64,000 nt of DNA from assembly GCF_032854445.1 (NCBI RefSeq), contig NC_088307.1, positions 12,164,017 to 12,228,016 on the forward strand, given 5' to 3'. Source of the stretch: Liolophura sinensis. Its lineage: Eukaryota > Mollusca > Polyplacophora > Chitonida > Chitonidae. Below are positions 1-10,686 of this stretch, in pieces. Position 1 is the first letter of the stretch. Each line of letters opens with the position of its first letter. A model generated the notes under the pieces. That model had not been told where the DNA came from. It ran no database searches and saw only the letters and a program-made list of their open reading frames with translations. The position numbers were made by a program, and so were the translations under genes.

Positions 1-365
1 CACTGTGTTTTAGCCTTAAACTCTGACTTGCTATTTGCGGTGACTTATTTTGGAAAAGGGATTTCCCTTTAGGAGATTGGAAGCCTGCGAATGTCTGTAG
101 TAGGATTTTTTCCAGTTTTCATGTGAAGCCGCCAGGCCAGACATTATTTTACAGAGATAAAATGCAACGCTCATTTTTAAAGAACTTTTCAGCATATATT
201 TTGTGCAGGATATTTCTTAAAATTTCCGGCAACGAACGCCCATACATCACTGCAGATGATGACATTTGAAACCAAATTTAGTTTGGTCGGAAATTATCAA
301 TGAAATGGGGATTGCAATTCGTCTGTCAAGTTATGAGAACAAAAAAGAACTATTAATATACTTAC
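1..365. other. Intron or 3' flank of the cadherin gene
   Basis: No repeat or domain recognised. A minus-strand open stretch runs from about 255 to the left but has no family motif. Confidence 0.4.
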
Positions 366-415
366 CATTTACATTACCTGTCCTTCCGGTTACCACCACC
401 CATACCTCTGTCTGT
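366..415 (-). CDS. Cadherin gene, exon g (end of third EC repeat)
   Basis: This 50-bp exon lies between a 3' splice site ending TTGTATTCAG and a strong 5' splice site GTAAGT (minus strand). It starts with one base that completes the Gly codon left open by the exon at 3229-3356 and ends with one base of the next codon. It encodes GQTEVWVVVTGRTGNVN, which fits the final beta-strand of a cadherin repeat after the 'RDKG..PKSG' turn. No DVNDN linker follows, so this may be the end of the EC array in this protein. The downstream exons, presumably membrane-proximal and cytoplasmic, lie left of the window. The exon rests on splice sites, phase and position; 17 residues are too few for a family call alone. 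Confidence 0.6.
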
Positions 416-440
416 CTGAATACAAAACAATAATACAGAA

Positions 441-626
441 TATTTATTTATTTATTTACTTATCTATTTGATTAGTGTTTTACGCCGTACTCAAGACTAT
501 TTCACTTACACGACGGCGGCCAGCATTATGGCGGGAGGAAACCCGGCAGAACCCAGGGGGAAGCCCACACTATCCGCAGGTTGCTGCCAGACCGTCCCAC
601 GTACGGTCGGAGTGGAAGCCAGCATG
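441..626 (-). repeat. SINE-A copy, tail and body, no head
   Basis: Reverse copy starting with the TTTATTTATTTGATT tail and running through 'TTACGCCGTACTCAAGA' to 'GGAAGCCAGCATG'. The tRNA-like head is missing. Confidence 0.85.
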
Positions 627-1222
627 ATAAAGCAGAATAAGAAAGGTCACTATCATAGTAAACTATCTCATGACTCTTTCTTATGAACCCTACTCCCCAC
701 CGCCACCAATTATATTTCTTCTGATTATCCTTTATAGTTGCGACGAACGAGAGGTATTAGAGCACGTCATCATTGTTTCTGTTGTCGTTGTCCTTCTTGC
801 TGTTGATGGGGAAGGTGTCCGTTGTTGTTCTTCCAGTAACGCAGTATTTTTTCTAAACGCACACGCGTCGCAGTTTGTCACAGGATATCCGTTTTTTTAT
901 CTTGTTCAGTGACGTTTGTTGTCATACTGATCAGTAAGACAAGATCGAAATGCTTTAGTCATCGCTGAATAAAGTTTACTAAGCATCTCAAGTACATGTA
1001 CAAATTTTACTGAGAAGGCCAACGTTTTGAATAGTTGAAGCGATCGGTAAAGTCGCTGACAAAGGCCGAATAGAAAATTGTGTCTATTTCTCAGCACCGT
1101 GCTATTTCTGCACCATCTGGAAATATGCAGAGTATATTTTCATCCAAACAATTCATCGTTAGATTACGGGAGAGAAATAACACATTCGTAAATGTGATAT
1201 ACCGGAAATGTAAATTTTTTTG

Positions 1223-1383
1223 ATCGGAGTTTTAGGTTCTACTAGAGAACATTGCACTTATACGATGGCGGCTGGTATTATGGTGAGAGCCCGTTCGAAA
1301 CCTGGTGGGGTGGAAACGAGAAACTAGATAGCTTTAATTAATGTTTCAATGACTAATAAAGCTAATATATGCATATAATATAC

Positions 1384-1480
<97 letters not shown>

Positions 1481-1572
1481 CTAAAAAATTATTTATTATT
1501 TTATAATTATTTGATTATTTTTTGACGCCATACTAAGGAATTTTTCCCTACTTGTACGACAGCAGTCAGTTC
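1223..1572 (-). repeat. Two worn SINE-A fragments flanking an (AT)n tract
   Basis: 1223-1306 and 1505-1572 keep only 'CACTTATACGATGGCGGC'-like and 'GACGCCATACTAAGGA'-like pieces of the SINE-A body, both in reverse. Confidence 0.55.
1385..1479. repeat. (AT)n microsatellite
   Basis: About 95 bp of nearly pure AT dinucleotides. Confidence 0.98.
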
Positions 1573-1879
1573 TTACGAGTGTAATTTTTAGAGTAACTAA
1601 ACATGGAACCTATGGTGAGCTACTGGCGAACTCTCCTCGTTGCAAAGCATTGTTGCAAATAGGTCAAACGGATGTTGCACACATTGACTACAAGTGTTCA
1701 ATATATCTGTGACGTCATGACGTCACAAATGCGTTCAGCGGGAATGGAATGAAAAGGTAGGTTGTGACGAGAAAGGGCAATGGGACATTAAATGCATTGG
1801 ATCCATTCATTGCATCCATTTGCTAGATGAGTGCATGTAATGCCAAATACGATTTCTATAACTGGAACCAACAAAACCA

Positions 1880-2310
1880 TGTCTGACTTAAGACAAAATC
1901 TGAAAAATAATTCTGTAGAATATTGTTGGGCCACGGCAATTAGAATAGTTCAGATTTGCGAGTTAGAACTCTTTCATCGTTGAAGGTAGAAAAAAGTCCA
2001 AATGTATCATGTGAACGGTCTAAAATGTTAGGCAACCTTTTTGATCCCCTTCACTGTAACACGGGCATCTGAAAAAAGTGTCATAAAATAATTTAGAGTA
2101 GACTAATGATAGAAAAAGTTGAGAGGCTGAATGTTTGTAAAGGTGAGCGAGGTGATCGGTAAGTCAGTTTCAACAAAGGTTGCCTTACATTTTCACCTGT
2201 CACATAACACAGCAGGACTGTTTTTACCTTTGACGACAAAAGATTTCCAACTCGAAACCCCTATTCTTTTATCGCTGAAGGTAAAAAATGTCATACTGTG
2301 ATGTGTTAGA
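1880..2310. repeat. Unclassified dispersed repeat X, copy 1
   Basis: Shares ordered blocks with 39975-40370 and 24841-25115: 'TAGAGTAGA', 'GGTGATC.GTAAATCA', 'CACATAA.ACAGCAGG', 'GACTCGAAAC.CC'. No coding capacity seen. Confidence 0.7.
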
Positions 2311-2329
2311 ATGAATGATTAAGGCTTTT

Positions 2330-2640
2330 CTCCACAATGGCAATTATTCAGACCTATCGTGGCGAGTGACGTGTTAGAAACTATTTTTATTATACTGATG
2401 ATACCACGGGCGCCTGGGTGAAAATATGACAGACGTTAACAAGAGTAGACGGTAGATGGAGAAAATTAAGAAACTCGGCGGCTGTGAGGTCCCCGTACTG
2501 GAAGGAGGTATCATTTGCCCCTCCATAACCCAGTAAGAAATGTGATCGGTAAATTAATCTCAAAACAGTTGTCTGGCGTTTCTGACAAGTCACATAATAC
2601 AGTGCGAGTGTTTTTACCTTCAAAAAATATTCACAGCGTT
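2330..2640. repeat. Unclassified dispersed repeat X, copy 2
   Basis: A second, more diverged copy directly after the first: 'CACGGGCGCCTG', 'TACTGGAAGGAGGTATCATT', 'GTGATCGGTAAATTAAT', 'GTCACATAATACAG'. Confidence 0.6.
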
Positions 2641-3228
2641 TTTGAAAATGTCTCGTGATATTCAAGTCATTGCCTGTCGTCCAGTCGCTGCCTTGTCCAT
2701 TGAAGTTATAGCATTCCACTTACTAATTTATTACCGTAGAACTATAGCTGTGTCGCACACTAAAAAAATAAGCTGTTAAAATTAACAGGAAGCCTGTGGT
2801 GGGAGTGATGCTAGAATGTATCACACATATTCTACTAACCCAAGATAAAGATTATATTAGAACAGAATATTATGTTGAGTCTGACAGAATGATGTCTTAC
2901 AATAACAAAGTACGTTCTAGCATCACTCGGATTAAAATCCGTTAAAATTAACAGATTAATTTTTTTAGCAAAACGCTGTGTTAGGTTAAAACGAAACATC
3001 AGAAAAATATTTCCAGGGGTGTCAGAAAATATCTTGTGAGACTGAAATCATACAACGAGTGATCTAGTCACTGACTTTTTTTTTTTTTTTTGAAGTTAGA
3101 ACCTTTCCACTTATCCTGACTTTGGAACGACACTTAACAGTTGTTTTGAAAATATCTCGTGGAATTGAAATAAATAGCCAGTCGTCAAGTCCCTGATTTG
3201 TCTTTGAAACTGGAGTCTTTCCACTTAC
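2637..3228. repeat. Degraded duplicates of the exon f / intron boundary
   Basis: 'GAAAATATCT.GTG..ATTGAAAT' and 'TTTCCACTTAYCCTGACTTTG' occur in order at 3010-3130 and 3140-3245, with a partial copy at 2637-2735. The last copy contains the real exon f donor. Confidence 0.65.
2756..2970. repeat. Palindromic MITE-like element, copy 1
   Basis: 'CTGTTAAAATTAACAG' and 'GTGATGCTAGAATGTA' at the left reappear inverted at the right ('ACGTTCTAGCATCAC', 'CCGTTAAAATTAACAG'). Confidence 0.75.
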
Positions 3229-3356
3229 CCTGACTTTGGGACGACGCCTTTGTCACGTGCCACAACGGTAAATCTGTATATGACCTCTTCTCCATCCAGA
3301 GCGTAACTTAGTGTTATTTCTCCTGTGTTCAGGTGGAGTCCAAAGATGGATTTGGT
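3229..3356 (-). CDS. Cadherin gene, exon f (second half of third EC repeat)
   Basis: A 128-bp exon bounded by TTTTTCAG and GTAAGT on the minus strand. It starts in phase 0 and ends two bases into a Gly codon. It encodes TKSIFGLHLNTGEITLSYAL and continues with a 'YRFTVVARDKGVVPKSG' stretch. The 'F.L...TGEI.L...LD' block and the 'ARDKG' calcium-binding turn are cadherin hallmarks. It joins in frame to the exon at 3957-4090. The donor end of this exon plus adjoining intron is repeated twice in degraded form further left (3010-3130 and about 2637-2735), so the splice boundary has been tandemly duplicated. Confidence 0.8.
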
Positions 3357-3956
3357 CTGAAAAATGTAACTGAACTGTGATCGTCCGAAAGTATGCATTC
3401 ATTCATTTATTTGATTAATTAATTGGTGTTCGACATTTAGGCGAAGAATACCTAAACATGGTGTTAAACACCGATCAGATCCTTTCAGATGTTCCAGATA
3501 ATCAGATGTTGTATATTCAGTGGTGTTTTATATCGTATTCTTGAAAAGTTCAATTGTCGTTAGGCTCATCGGTAAATTAATAAACCCTTCGAAGCATATG
3601 ATGGTTGATTTATTAATTTTACTGTACAAAGAAATTTTTCATTTAAATGACCACGGACGGGTTTATGGTTTGGTAAAGCTTGAGTGTCAGGAGTAACAGG
3701 TCTATCTCTTGTACGATACCTGGCAAACCGCTTTAATATCAGTAGATCGACCATATACCTATACCGGAGTGCATTATCAGGTATACAGGCGACAAGTGAT
3801 ATTATGAGCATACTTGGCGCATAGCTGCATTCGAACGCTTGACCTCATAGGTCAAAGGTCTAGGGTTAGGGTTAGTTGTAGTGAGCAGCCCTTTTAAAAG
3901 ATCAATCCCGAGTGAAAATGCTCTTGGAAATGGAAATGAGTGTATTTGGCCCTCAC

Positions 3957-4090
3957 CCTGTCGTTGGTATCCTTAGCAAATGAGTACTCTATCTTTCCGT
4001 TGTCGTCAGGGTCAGGGTCCTCGGCTCGTACTGTTAGCAGAACCCTCCCGTCTACCGGGGTGCTAACATTCACATCGACAACGTACGCGT
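3957..4090 (-). CDS. Cadherin gene, exon e (first half of third EC repeat)
   Basis: A 134-bp exon between TTCTTCTCCTAG and GTGAGG (minus strand). Two bases complete an Asp codon with the exon at 6048-6153, then 44 codons end in phase 0. The product begins AYVVDVNVSTPVDGRVLLTV and contains an 'AEDPDPDDNGKIEYSF' segment, the standard 'A.D.D.G.NG.I.Y.' calcium-binding loop of a cadherin repeat. In the family, extracellular EC repeats bind Ca2+ at inter-repeat junctions and mediate adhesion. A SINE-A copy begins just upstream in the flanking intron, at about 4106. Confidence 0.85.
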
Positions 4091-4105
4091 CTAGGAGAAG
4101 AAAAA

Positions 4106-4364
4106 GTGTATTTACTTTATTGGTGTTTTACGCTGTACTCAAGAATATTTTAACTAATACGACGGCAGCCAGCATTATGGTGGGAGGAAACCGGGCAGAG
4201 CCCAAGGGAAACCCATGACCATACGCAAGTTGATGGTAGACCTTCCCACTTACGGCCGGAGAGGAAGTTAGCATGTGCTGGACTTGAATTCACAGCGACC
4301 GCATTGATGAGCGGCCTGGGTCATTGCGCTGTGCTGGCGTGCTAATCCCCTTGGCCACGGAGGA
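4106..4364 (-). repeat. SINE-A, near full length with tRNA-like head
   Basis: Reverse copy from the A/T tail through 'GGAAGTTAGCATG' to the head. Read on the minus strand, 'TCCGTGGC' (box A side) and 'TGAATTCAAGTCCAGC' (box B-like) mark a tRNA-derived promoter. Confidence 0.85.
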
Positions 4365-4859
4365 CTTTGGGAACAGAAGGTAGATACATACATGTACCTA
4401 AATTTAAAAACATGAAGTCAATAAGATCCATATTGCATTTGAATGAACGAAAAAATTAACAAAAATATGGGAAAGGTATATTCCGATACAGTTTTTGTAC
4501 TCATGCTTATTTCGTACTTAGTATTGTCTGTTCTTTAAATAAAATATACACGTATGGACTTTTAGAGTCGATGCATGCTCTCCCTGAGCTGAAGGTAGAG
4601 TTATGCCCGTTGTTGAAGATAGAGCTGAATAACAGCCTTGAGTATTTCATAATCTGTATTGATCGAATAAAACACATTAACTGTTTAAGTAAAAAAAAAG
4701 ATAACAAATGTTATAGTCTTAGTTATTTCGAAGGAGAAGTGGAAACCAACCCTGACCGCCACATCCATTTTTTCTGACGTCATTGGTGACTCTGCAAATC
4801 AACTTCAATCAAGAATTCTCACGAGGCCATGGTATGCGCCATAGAGGCACAGAAAACAT

Positions 4860-5042
4860 TACTTATTTATTTATCTATTTATTTTTTTAAGTAGTGTTTT
4901 CCGCCGTACTCAAGAATATTTCATTTATACGACGGCGGCCAGCGTTATGGAGGCAGGAAAGCAGGCTGGGCCCGGGGGAAACTCACAACCATACACAGGT
5001 TGCTGCCAGACCTTTCCACGTACGGCCAGAGAAGAGGTTAGA
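4860..5042 (-). repeat. SINE-A copy without head
   Basis: 'TTCCGCCGTACTCAAGAAT' to 'AGAGAAGAGGTTAG' in reverse orientation. Confidence 0.85.
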
Positions 5043-6047
5043 AAACACTATGTCGCCTCATACATACCACATTTAAAAGGCAAAACAGGGATCGTGTGAC
5101 CTCAGCGGAAACAGCTGCGTTCTCGGGTGATAGAAATAACTGAAGCCTAATTGGTAAAAACTGATAAATTGGTGGCGCCTTCCATTCACACAACGTGCAC
5201 AATTTTACTTACTTTGAACTGCGATATCACGATTATGTAACAAAACTAAAACAAAAAGGTTTAGTTTCTAAACTGTAACGGAGATTCTTTATCCGTACAT
5301 ACACACATTTAGTGGAATGTTGTCTTTTATCTTTAAGAAACGTTCGTCAACACAGGGAAAATGAAATTGCCAACTTTCAACAGTCAGAACAGCACGTGTT
5401 CTTTTTTCCGTTCATATTCTACTAACAGTGCTACTGGTTTTTTTTTCTTTTTTTTTTTCTCTTTTTTCTTTAGGACTTGAAACGAAATGAAAGAGAAGTT
5501 CTCATTGGCTAAAATTCTTTCCGAGGTCGCTATCGGGTATTATCAGGCCCAGGCTGGTAATGTCACCAAACTAAACCATGGGACATAATGTACAAAGAAC
5601 CATACCGTTATGTGCCATTGAAAAAAGATAGAAGTGCATAGAAGAGTGGTGAGGATCGTGAAGATACACCATTACCATACACTATATGCAAGTTCGTCTC
5701 ATTAAGTGGATTTTCAACATTTTGCAACTTTTAATCAAAACCTAAAAATGATGCAAAAATTAAGTGAAAGAGCGTGATGTGTTTCTTTTTTTTTTTTTTC
5801 TTTTTTTTTATTTTAATGTTTTGTCGATGTTTCCTTTCAAAACAAAAGTGTACTTGACAAATATTTTTGTATGGTGGGTATTTCGGACCAACACAGGGGA
5901 AAAGCTCTGAAGTGTGACCCATCCCATGAAGACCCACGATCTACCTCTCTTGAAGCGGAAGCGCTACCAACTGAGCCATCGGAGCCGGTGGACCAAGAGG
6001 GACTAGATTCCATTTTAGTAGTATATGATGGAAACAAAATAACTCAC

Positions 6048-6153
6048 CTTTCTGAAATGTTGGACTGTGAATGTTTGTATCGTTGTACTTCAGCTGGATA
6101 ATTATCATAATACTCGACCTGTTTACTAGAACAGGACCCACAGCACTGACAAA
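6048..6153 (-). CDS. Cadherin gene, exon d (end of second EC repeat)
   Basis: A 106-bp exon. The acceptor is a T-rich tract ending CAGTTAG, preferred over the nearer CAG because only this choice starts in phase 0 without a stop. The donor is GTGAGT. It encodes FVSAVGPVLVNRSSIMIIIQ followed by LKYNDTNIHSPTFQK. The last part aligns with the 'V.V.DVNDNSPTF' linker, but DVNDN has become DTNIH, so the Ca2+-binding residues of this linker look eroded. The final base plus the first two of exon e give Asp. This short exon was found by requiring the phase to link exons c and e. Confidence 0.7.
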
Positions 6154-6299
6154 CTAACTGAAAATAAAAAAACCCCAAAATATTACGTTTTATCTGAAAT
6201 ACAGGTAGGCTTTTTTACTGTATATGTAGGCCTATATTTAGTACGGAAACTATATTACGTAACAACGGCACAACGTCGAGGCCGCGAGCAGCAGGGGAC

Positions 6300-7208
6300 T
6301 TAAATCGCGCGTACAGGGTTTACTCGCGCTTTTAATTTAACACAAAACTCCGCTTTATGGAGACATAAAATCACATTTATGTTTTCATGATTTATTCATA
6401 ATCCAAGTAAGTCATGTTATGTTATGTGGTCTAAGACAGGGTCCTTCTAACTTCAGGTTATTATCAGACATACCACATAGATTATTTTCCACCTGATCTT
6501 CATTTCCCTAGACACACCAAAGATTTTGGCAGCACTTTGGCGCCATGGATTCGCCCAACCACACCTAATGACTCCTCGTCATTAAACCCCAAGTATGCAT
6601 ACGTTTAGCACACCGTACTCAACAAAGGCAAAGTTTCGAGTTTCGATTTTACTCGCGCGCAGGGGTTACTCGCGTGGACAGGTGCTACTGGAAAGAAGCC
6701 ATAAACGACAATGTTAACGTTTAGCGCTGTAGCTCAGGACCCAACCATTCCGGGGCCAATAGGCTTTGGTGCATACCTGGCCCAGCCTGTGAAGAAGCTA
6801 TAAAAATCTTGACATAGCTTGACCGTCAAAATCTGGACCTTTCTATGCAGGCAAGCTGGGATGGGTGCATAGCAACGCCAAGGTGACGTCACTCGCAGCC
6901 TCATTAAGTTGTAATGAATCTGTCCGTATAGGGGTTACTCGAGCGTACAGGGGTTAATCGCGCGGACAGGGGTTACTCCGCGGTACAGCGGTTACTCGCG
7001 CGAACAGGGGTTACTCGCGTTACTTTTAATTTAAAACAAAATGCCGCTGTATGGCGACTGAAAGCACCGTCTGTGATTTGATGATATGTCCATAATTCAA
7101 GTAGCCCATGCAGTTTGTTATGTTGTCCAAGACAGGTTTTACTGTAACTCTGGTTATTATCAGGCAATATTACGTAAATTAGTTTGCAATTATTGCTCAT
7201 TTCCCTGA
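6300..7208. repeat. Cassette of two direct repeats around a short GC-rich array
   Basis: 6300-6510 and 7005-7208 are homologous ('CGCTTTATGGAGAC'/'CGCTGTATGGCGAC', 'CTAAGACAGG'/'CCAAGACAGG', 'GGTTATTATCAG', 'TCATTTCCCT'). Between them, at 6923-7020, lie about five tandem copies of a 19-20 bp unit like 'ACAGGGGTTACTCGCGCG', with isolated units at 6289-6325 and 6650-6692. Its GC-rich, CpG-dense units contrast with the AT-rich surroundings. No ORF. Confidence 0.75.
6535..6610 (+). repeat. SINE-B tail fragment
   Basis: 'GGCAGCACTTTGGCGCCATG', 'CTAATGACTCCTCGTC' and 'CATTAAACCCCAAG' in the SINE-B order. It sits inside the 6.3-7.2 kb cassette. Confidence 0.7.
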
Positions 7209-7242
7209 ACATTCTCATATTTTCTTCACTCGTCGTCTGCAA

Positions 7243-7513
7243 CTCTCAAAAAATAATCTGTTAATTTCAACAGGAAGCCTATTATCTGAGTGATGCCAGA
7301 AAGTATTGTGTTATTATAACATAATATTCTGTCATTTCAACATAATATTCTGTTAGTCTAGCAACAACCTTATATTGAATTAATGAACAGGTTGTGCTAT
7401 AATTAATTGAATGATCTGCTGGAACAAAAGAATACATTCTAGCATCACACAAACAAATGAATTCCTGTTGTGTTTAACAGATTATTATTATTATTATTTA
7501 TTTATTTTGAGAG
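7243..7513. repeat. Palindromic MITE-like element, copy 2
   Basis: Starts CTCTCAAAAAATAATCTG and ends with the inverted 'TTATTTTGAGAG', followed by TA. Internal 'GTGATGCCAGAAAGTA' mirrors 'ACATTCTAGCATCAC'. Confidence 0.8.
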
Positions 7514-7559
7514 TAGCCAGTGCTGCGAGCAAGTAAAGTGCCCCTTTAGAGAAGCTTAC

Positions 7560-7769
7560 AGTAACAATATGGTCCTTTCCATTTTCGAATTTCTCAGAAC
7601 ACGATGTATCACAGGCTTTTAGCGTCCGTAGCTGCCCTGTGGTCTCGTTGACCTCGAAGTATTCATTCCACGGTGGGACGATAAAAGCTTTGTATTTTAT
7701 CTGGTCATTAGGCGGAGCATCTGCATCAGTGGCTGTAGGTAAGCGAACCGTTTCTCCTGCATTAAAATT
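7560..7769 (-). CDS. Cadherin gene, exon c (most of second EC repeat)
   Basis: A 210-bp exon (70 codons, phase 0 at both ends) between TTGTCTTCACAG and GTAAGC on the minus strand. It encodes NFNAGETVRLPTATDADAPP and continues through 'NDQIKYKAF', 'YFEVNETTGQLRTLKACDTS' and 'KDHIVT'. The order 'G..V..P.A.DAD...N..I.Y' then 'F.V...TG.L.T' is that of a classical cadherin repeat. It follows directly on the 'ATITLTQ' end of exon b. A MITE-like palindrome ends about 45 bp beyond its donor. Confidence 0.85.
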
Positions 7770-8082
7770 CTGTGAAGACAATATTTCTTTTCTTGTGAGT
7801 CCTCGACTTGTATACAACATATATGTCATATACATTTACGTTAATGTAAACAGATAAGCGTATTTAAAAACATTGTATGAAACATGTACACACAAATGTT
7901 GGCTAAAGTGAGGGATATCTATATAGGTTTCCTGGTGCTTATATATCTGACAACTAATTTCCTTATCGCTGTTGTAACTCAAAGCCGTTGTTGTTTAATA
8001 CAATATGTATCAATGTAGGCAGTATGCTTGTAAGAGGGACATTTTCTACATTATATGGCGTAAAATATTCGTAGATATGTTA

Positions 8083-8345
8083 TTTATTTATTTATTTCAT
8101 TTGTCTTTTACGATTTACTCAAGAACATTTCACTTAAGCGAAGGCGGCCAGCATTATGTTGGGAGTTTATATATAGGATAGCCCGGCATTGAACTCACAG
8201 TGTCTCGCATTGGCGATTTTCGCCTAGAGTATTTCACTTATACGACAGGGATTAGCAGTATGGTGAGATGAAGCTAGGCAGAGGCAGGAGGAAACCCACA
8301 ACCGCAGTTTGTCAGACCTTTCCACGGAGAGGAAGCCAGCATGCG
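8083..8345 (-). repeat. Two overlapping SINE-A remnants
   Basis: A tail-to-body piece (8083-8165) and a second body piece (8225-8342) in the same reverse orientation, apparently nested or tandem. Confidence 0.65.
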
Positions 8346-9198
8346 TCACGGGATATGGGAAAAAGTCAACTATTTACTGTCCAAGTGCATTAAAACTTTA
8401 ATTGTTAGTTTTTCAACGTTTCGTTGTACGGTGATATTAAGCCATGAGAAAAACATGAAATATCACATGTAAATGCAGTATTGTGTAAATACAGAGTAAA
8501 CAACCTTATTGTTGGCCTAAATACAGATTGGCAGTAGCTTAACTTTCGTGACCATGGTGTTGTTATCTATTATAATTATGAAAGTGTACATCCACACAAT
8601 TAGAAACTAATATATCTAAAATAAATATAAAAGAAAAACAAAGCTCTTATACACTATTATTTGAAAAATTTAAAAATACTTTCAAACCGCTGTAAACAAA
8701 AAAATAAAATATTTTTGAGTATTATACATAGAAAAATTGTACATCGTTTCAATAAATAATAAATATGATATTAAAACAGATGATAAATCAGACGATTTTA
8801 TCCATTATAAGATAGAAAACGTTGCAAACTGAAATAAATCATAAATCAGAAACTTCTCATCCACAATAGTTATGTACATTCAAACGTTGCCAACTAACGT
8901 TGTTATCAATTATAAATAACTCCAGAACATGAGCACGTACGTCCAAACGTTACAAATTAATCAATCAAAGCTTCTTATCCATTATAGTTAGACAAATCCA
9001 AAAGTTGCAAACAAATGAATGAAAAAATTGTTACCCACCTAAAACCCTTTTAGCATGAATGGTGAGACTAAGCCAAACACGCCTAGGTATGCCCCACGCG
9101 GTCGTTTGTATCCACCATACCGGTGGTGATGTAAAGCGAATGTTGCAAAAAAACGCATAAACTACCAGAGAGTGGGTTACAGAGTGCAGGACATTTAC
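8346..9198. other. Cadherin intron, AT-rich
   Basis: Repeated loose motifs ('AACGTTGCAAAC', 'TTATCCATTATA') recur at 8800-9010, suggesting an old tandem repeat of about 70 bp. Otherwise nothing recognised. Confidence 0.4.
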
Positions 9199-9408
9199 CT
9201 GTGTCAGTGTAATGGTGGCACTTTTTTCGCTGAACTTTGGGTCATTGTCGTTGACGTCCAACACAATAACCTCAATCAGTGCTGATGACGTAGTGTTGTC
9301 GTCACCAGCACACGGCCGTCACGGTCAGGTTGAACCGTGACGTCACTTCTCTATCTAATTGTTTGGCGACCGAAATTTGCCCACTGTGTTCATCTATTCG
9401 AAAACTAC
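9199..9408 (-). CDS. Cadherin gene, exon b (end of first EC repeat, DVNDND linker), frameshifted
   Basis: Exon between CATTTTAG and GTAAAT, minus strand. It opens with two bases completing Gly from exon a, then 'SFRIDEHSGQISVAKQLDRE' and '..FNLTVTAV'. After Ala-Val the frame breaks near 9305-9313 and resumes as 'AGDDNTTSSALIEVIVLDVN' then 'DNDPKFSEKSATITLTQ'. LDRE and DVNDNDP are diagnostic cadherin calcium sites. As written, the mRNA hits TGA just after the break. The observed spacing implies a net +1 or -2 bp, for example loss of two bases of an Asp codon in the expected 'AVDAGD'. Both splice sites and both phases are intact, which argues for a recent lesion or an assembly error. Confidence 0.8.
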
Positions 9409-9950
9409 CTAAAATGAGGAAAGAACAGAAAGGAAAATTAAAATACTTTAAAAAAAAAAAACCAAGACATAAAACTTAAATCTCCTGGAGCAAAAAATCC
9501 TTTTACACCTAAATGATTTTCACACAGTTACTTTTTCATCATGCATGTAGGAGAATTTTTTCTTTACATCATCATATAACAATCTTATTGTGAGGTGGTA
9601 TTTGTTTATTTATTTATTTTTTTTTTTGGATCCCTGTAACTGAGGGCCTTTCTCACAAATGACAGGCTGCTGTATAACTTATCTACATTTGGACTGTTAC
9701 ATTGTTGTGACGAAAATAAATATTCAAAGCGATATCTGCAAAGGACTAGAACCCAGGGGTTTAAAAGGGTCCTGGTTATTGTGCAGTGCAATTGCAGGGT
9801 TATACGGTATTATCGGCATGAATGTGGCTCAAGTGATCTAACGATCCCCTGAGCAGTACTGAGCCGGCACTAACCAGTGGTATTTAAACAGTACAGGTCC
9901 AAAGGATCTGTGACTATCGGCTGCCAAACACTAGATTTAAACCATGCCGT

Positions 9951-10686
9951 TGTTAGATTTTTGGGACCTACTGTTATGTGAACAACTGCCGTTAGCTTCT
10001 AAATTTAGCTTGCCACTGTTTACATATGCTGAGTTCAGGGCCTGCTGTCTGCCTCTGCCTTAGAATGTTCCAGAATACGCTCAGTTCGGGGCCTGTTTGT
10101 TTACAACAAGTGTTCAAGAATTTTCTTATTCTAGAAAATTCCACCAGTCTATATAAAACCTACGAAAGCAGGTCAAATGAGGAGAAAGGAGAGTTATTGA
10201 GAGTTTTGGATGCTTTCGCTGTGTGTTACTTTAGTAGGCCTTTTGTGCTGAATTTTGGTGTCTTTATAGCCTCTGGCTTTGTTTATATCATATCTCCACC
10301 GAGCACTTGTTCAGTCTGAACTTGTATATTTAATTTGTGCTCACAGTGCTTATTAGCACACGGACACTGTCTGTGAATTTGTGTGTATATTTCGTCATAC
10401 ACTCAGTTATACTGTGGATTTTACCTCTTGTGAATATTGGTTCTATGCATTTGTGCCTTTGTAGTTTTCAGCATTGTGGAGTATATGTGTCCATTCGGAC
10501 TTGACACCGTTGTACATGTAAATCCTTTAGTAGTTGTATAAGTCTTGTCATCTGTTCTTGTTAAACTTGCTACTAAATTGTAGAAAAATAAAATCTGCTG
10601 GTTTTGGTTACTTTTTTGTGCGGCTAAACTGTCGTGTATTTCGAACAAGCCATCTCTTTATAATACAGACAGTTTGGGTCGTAACA
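9951..10686 (+). mobile_element. Possible solo LTR
   Basis: A 736-bp segment begins TGTTAG and ends GTAACA, has a TATA box (TATATAAAA, 10150-10158) and a downstream AATAAA (10587-10592) spaced as in a retrotransposon LTR. It lies in the intron between cadherin exons a and b. I could not find matching target-site duplications (GCCGT left, CCTAC right) or internal gag/pol sequence. The 97-residue ORF inside is not a recognised protein. Confidence 0.35.

Noticed and set aside
6900-7020. Regular short repeats that could suggest a CRISPR-like array
   Set aside because: Units are contiguous without unique spacers, and the context is a eukaryotic intron.
10026-10319. 97-residue plus-strand ORF
   Set aside because: Lies inside the LTR-like segment, has no recognisable domain, and includes the putative TATA box.
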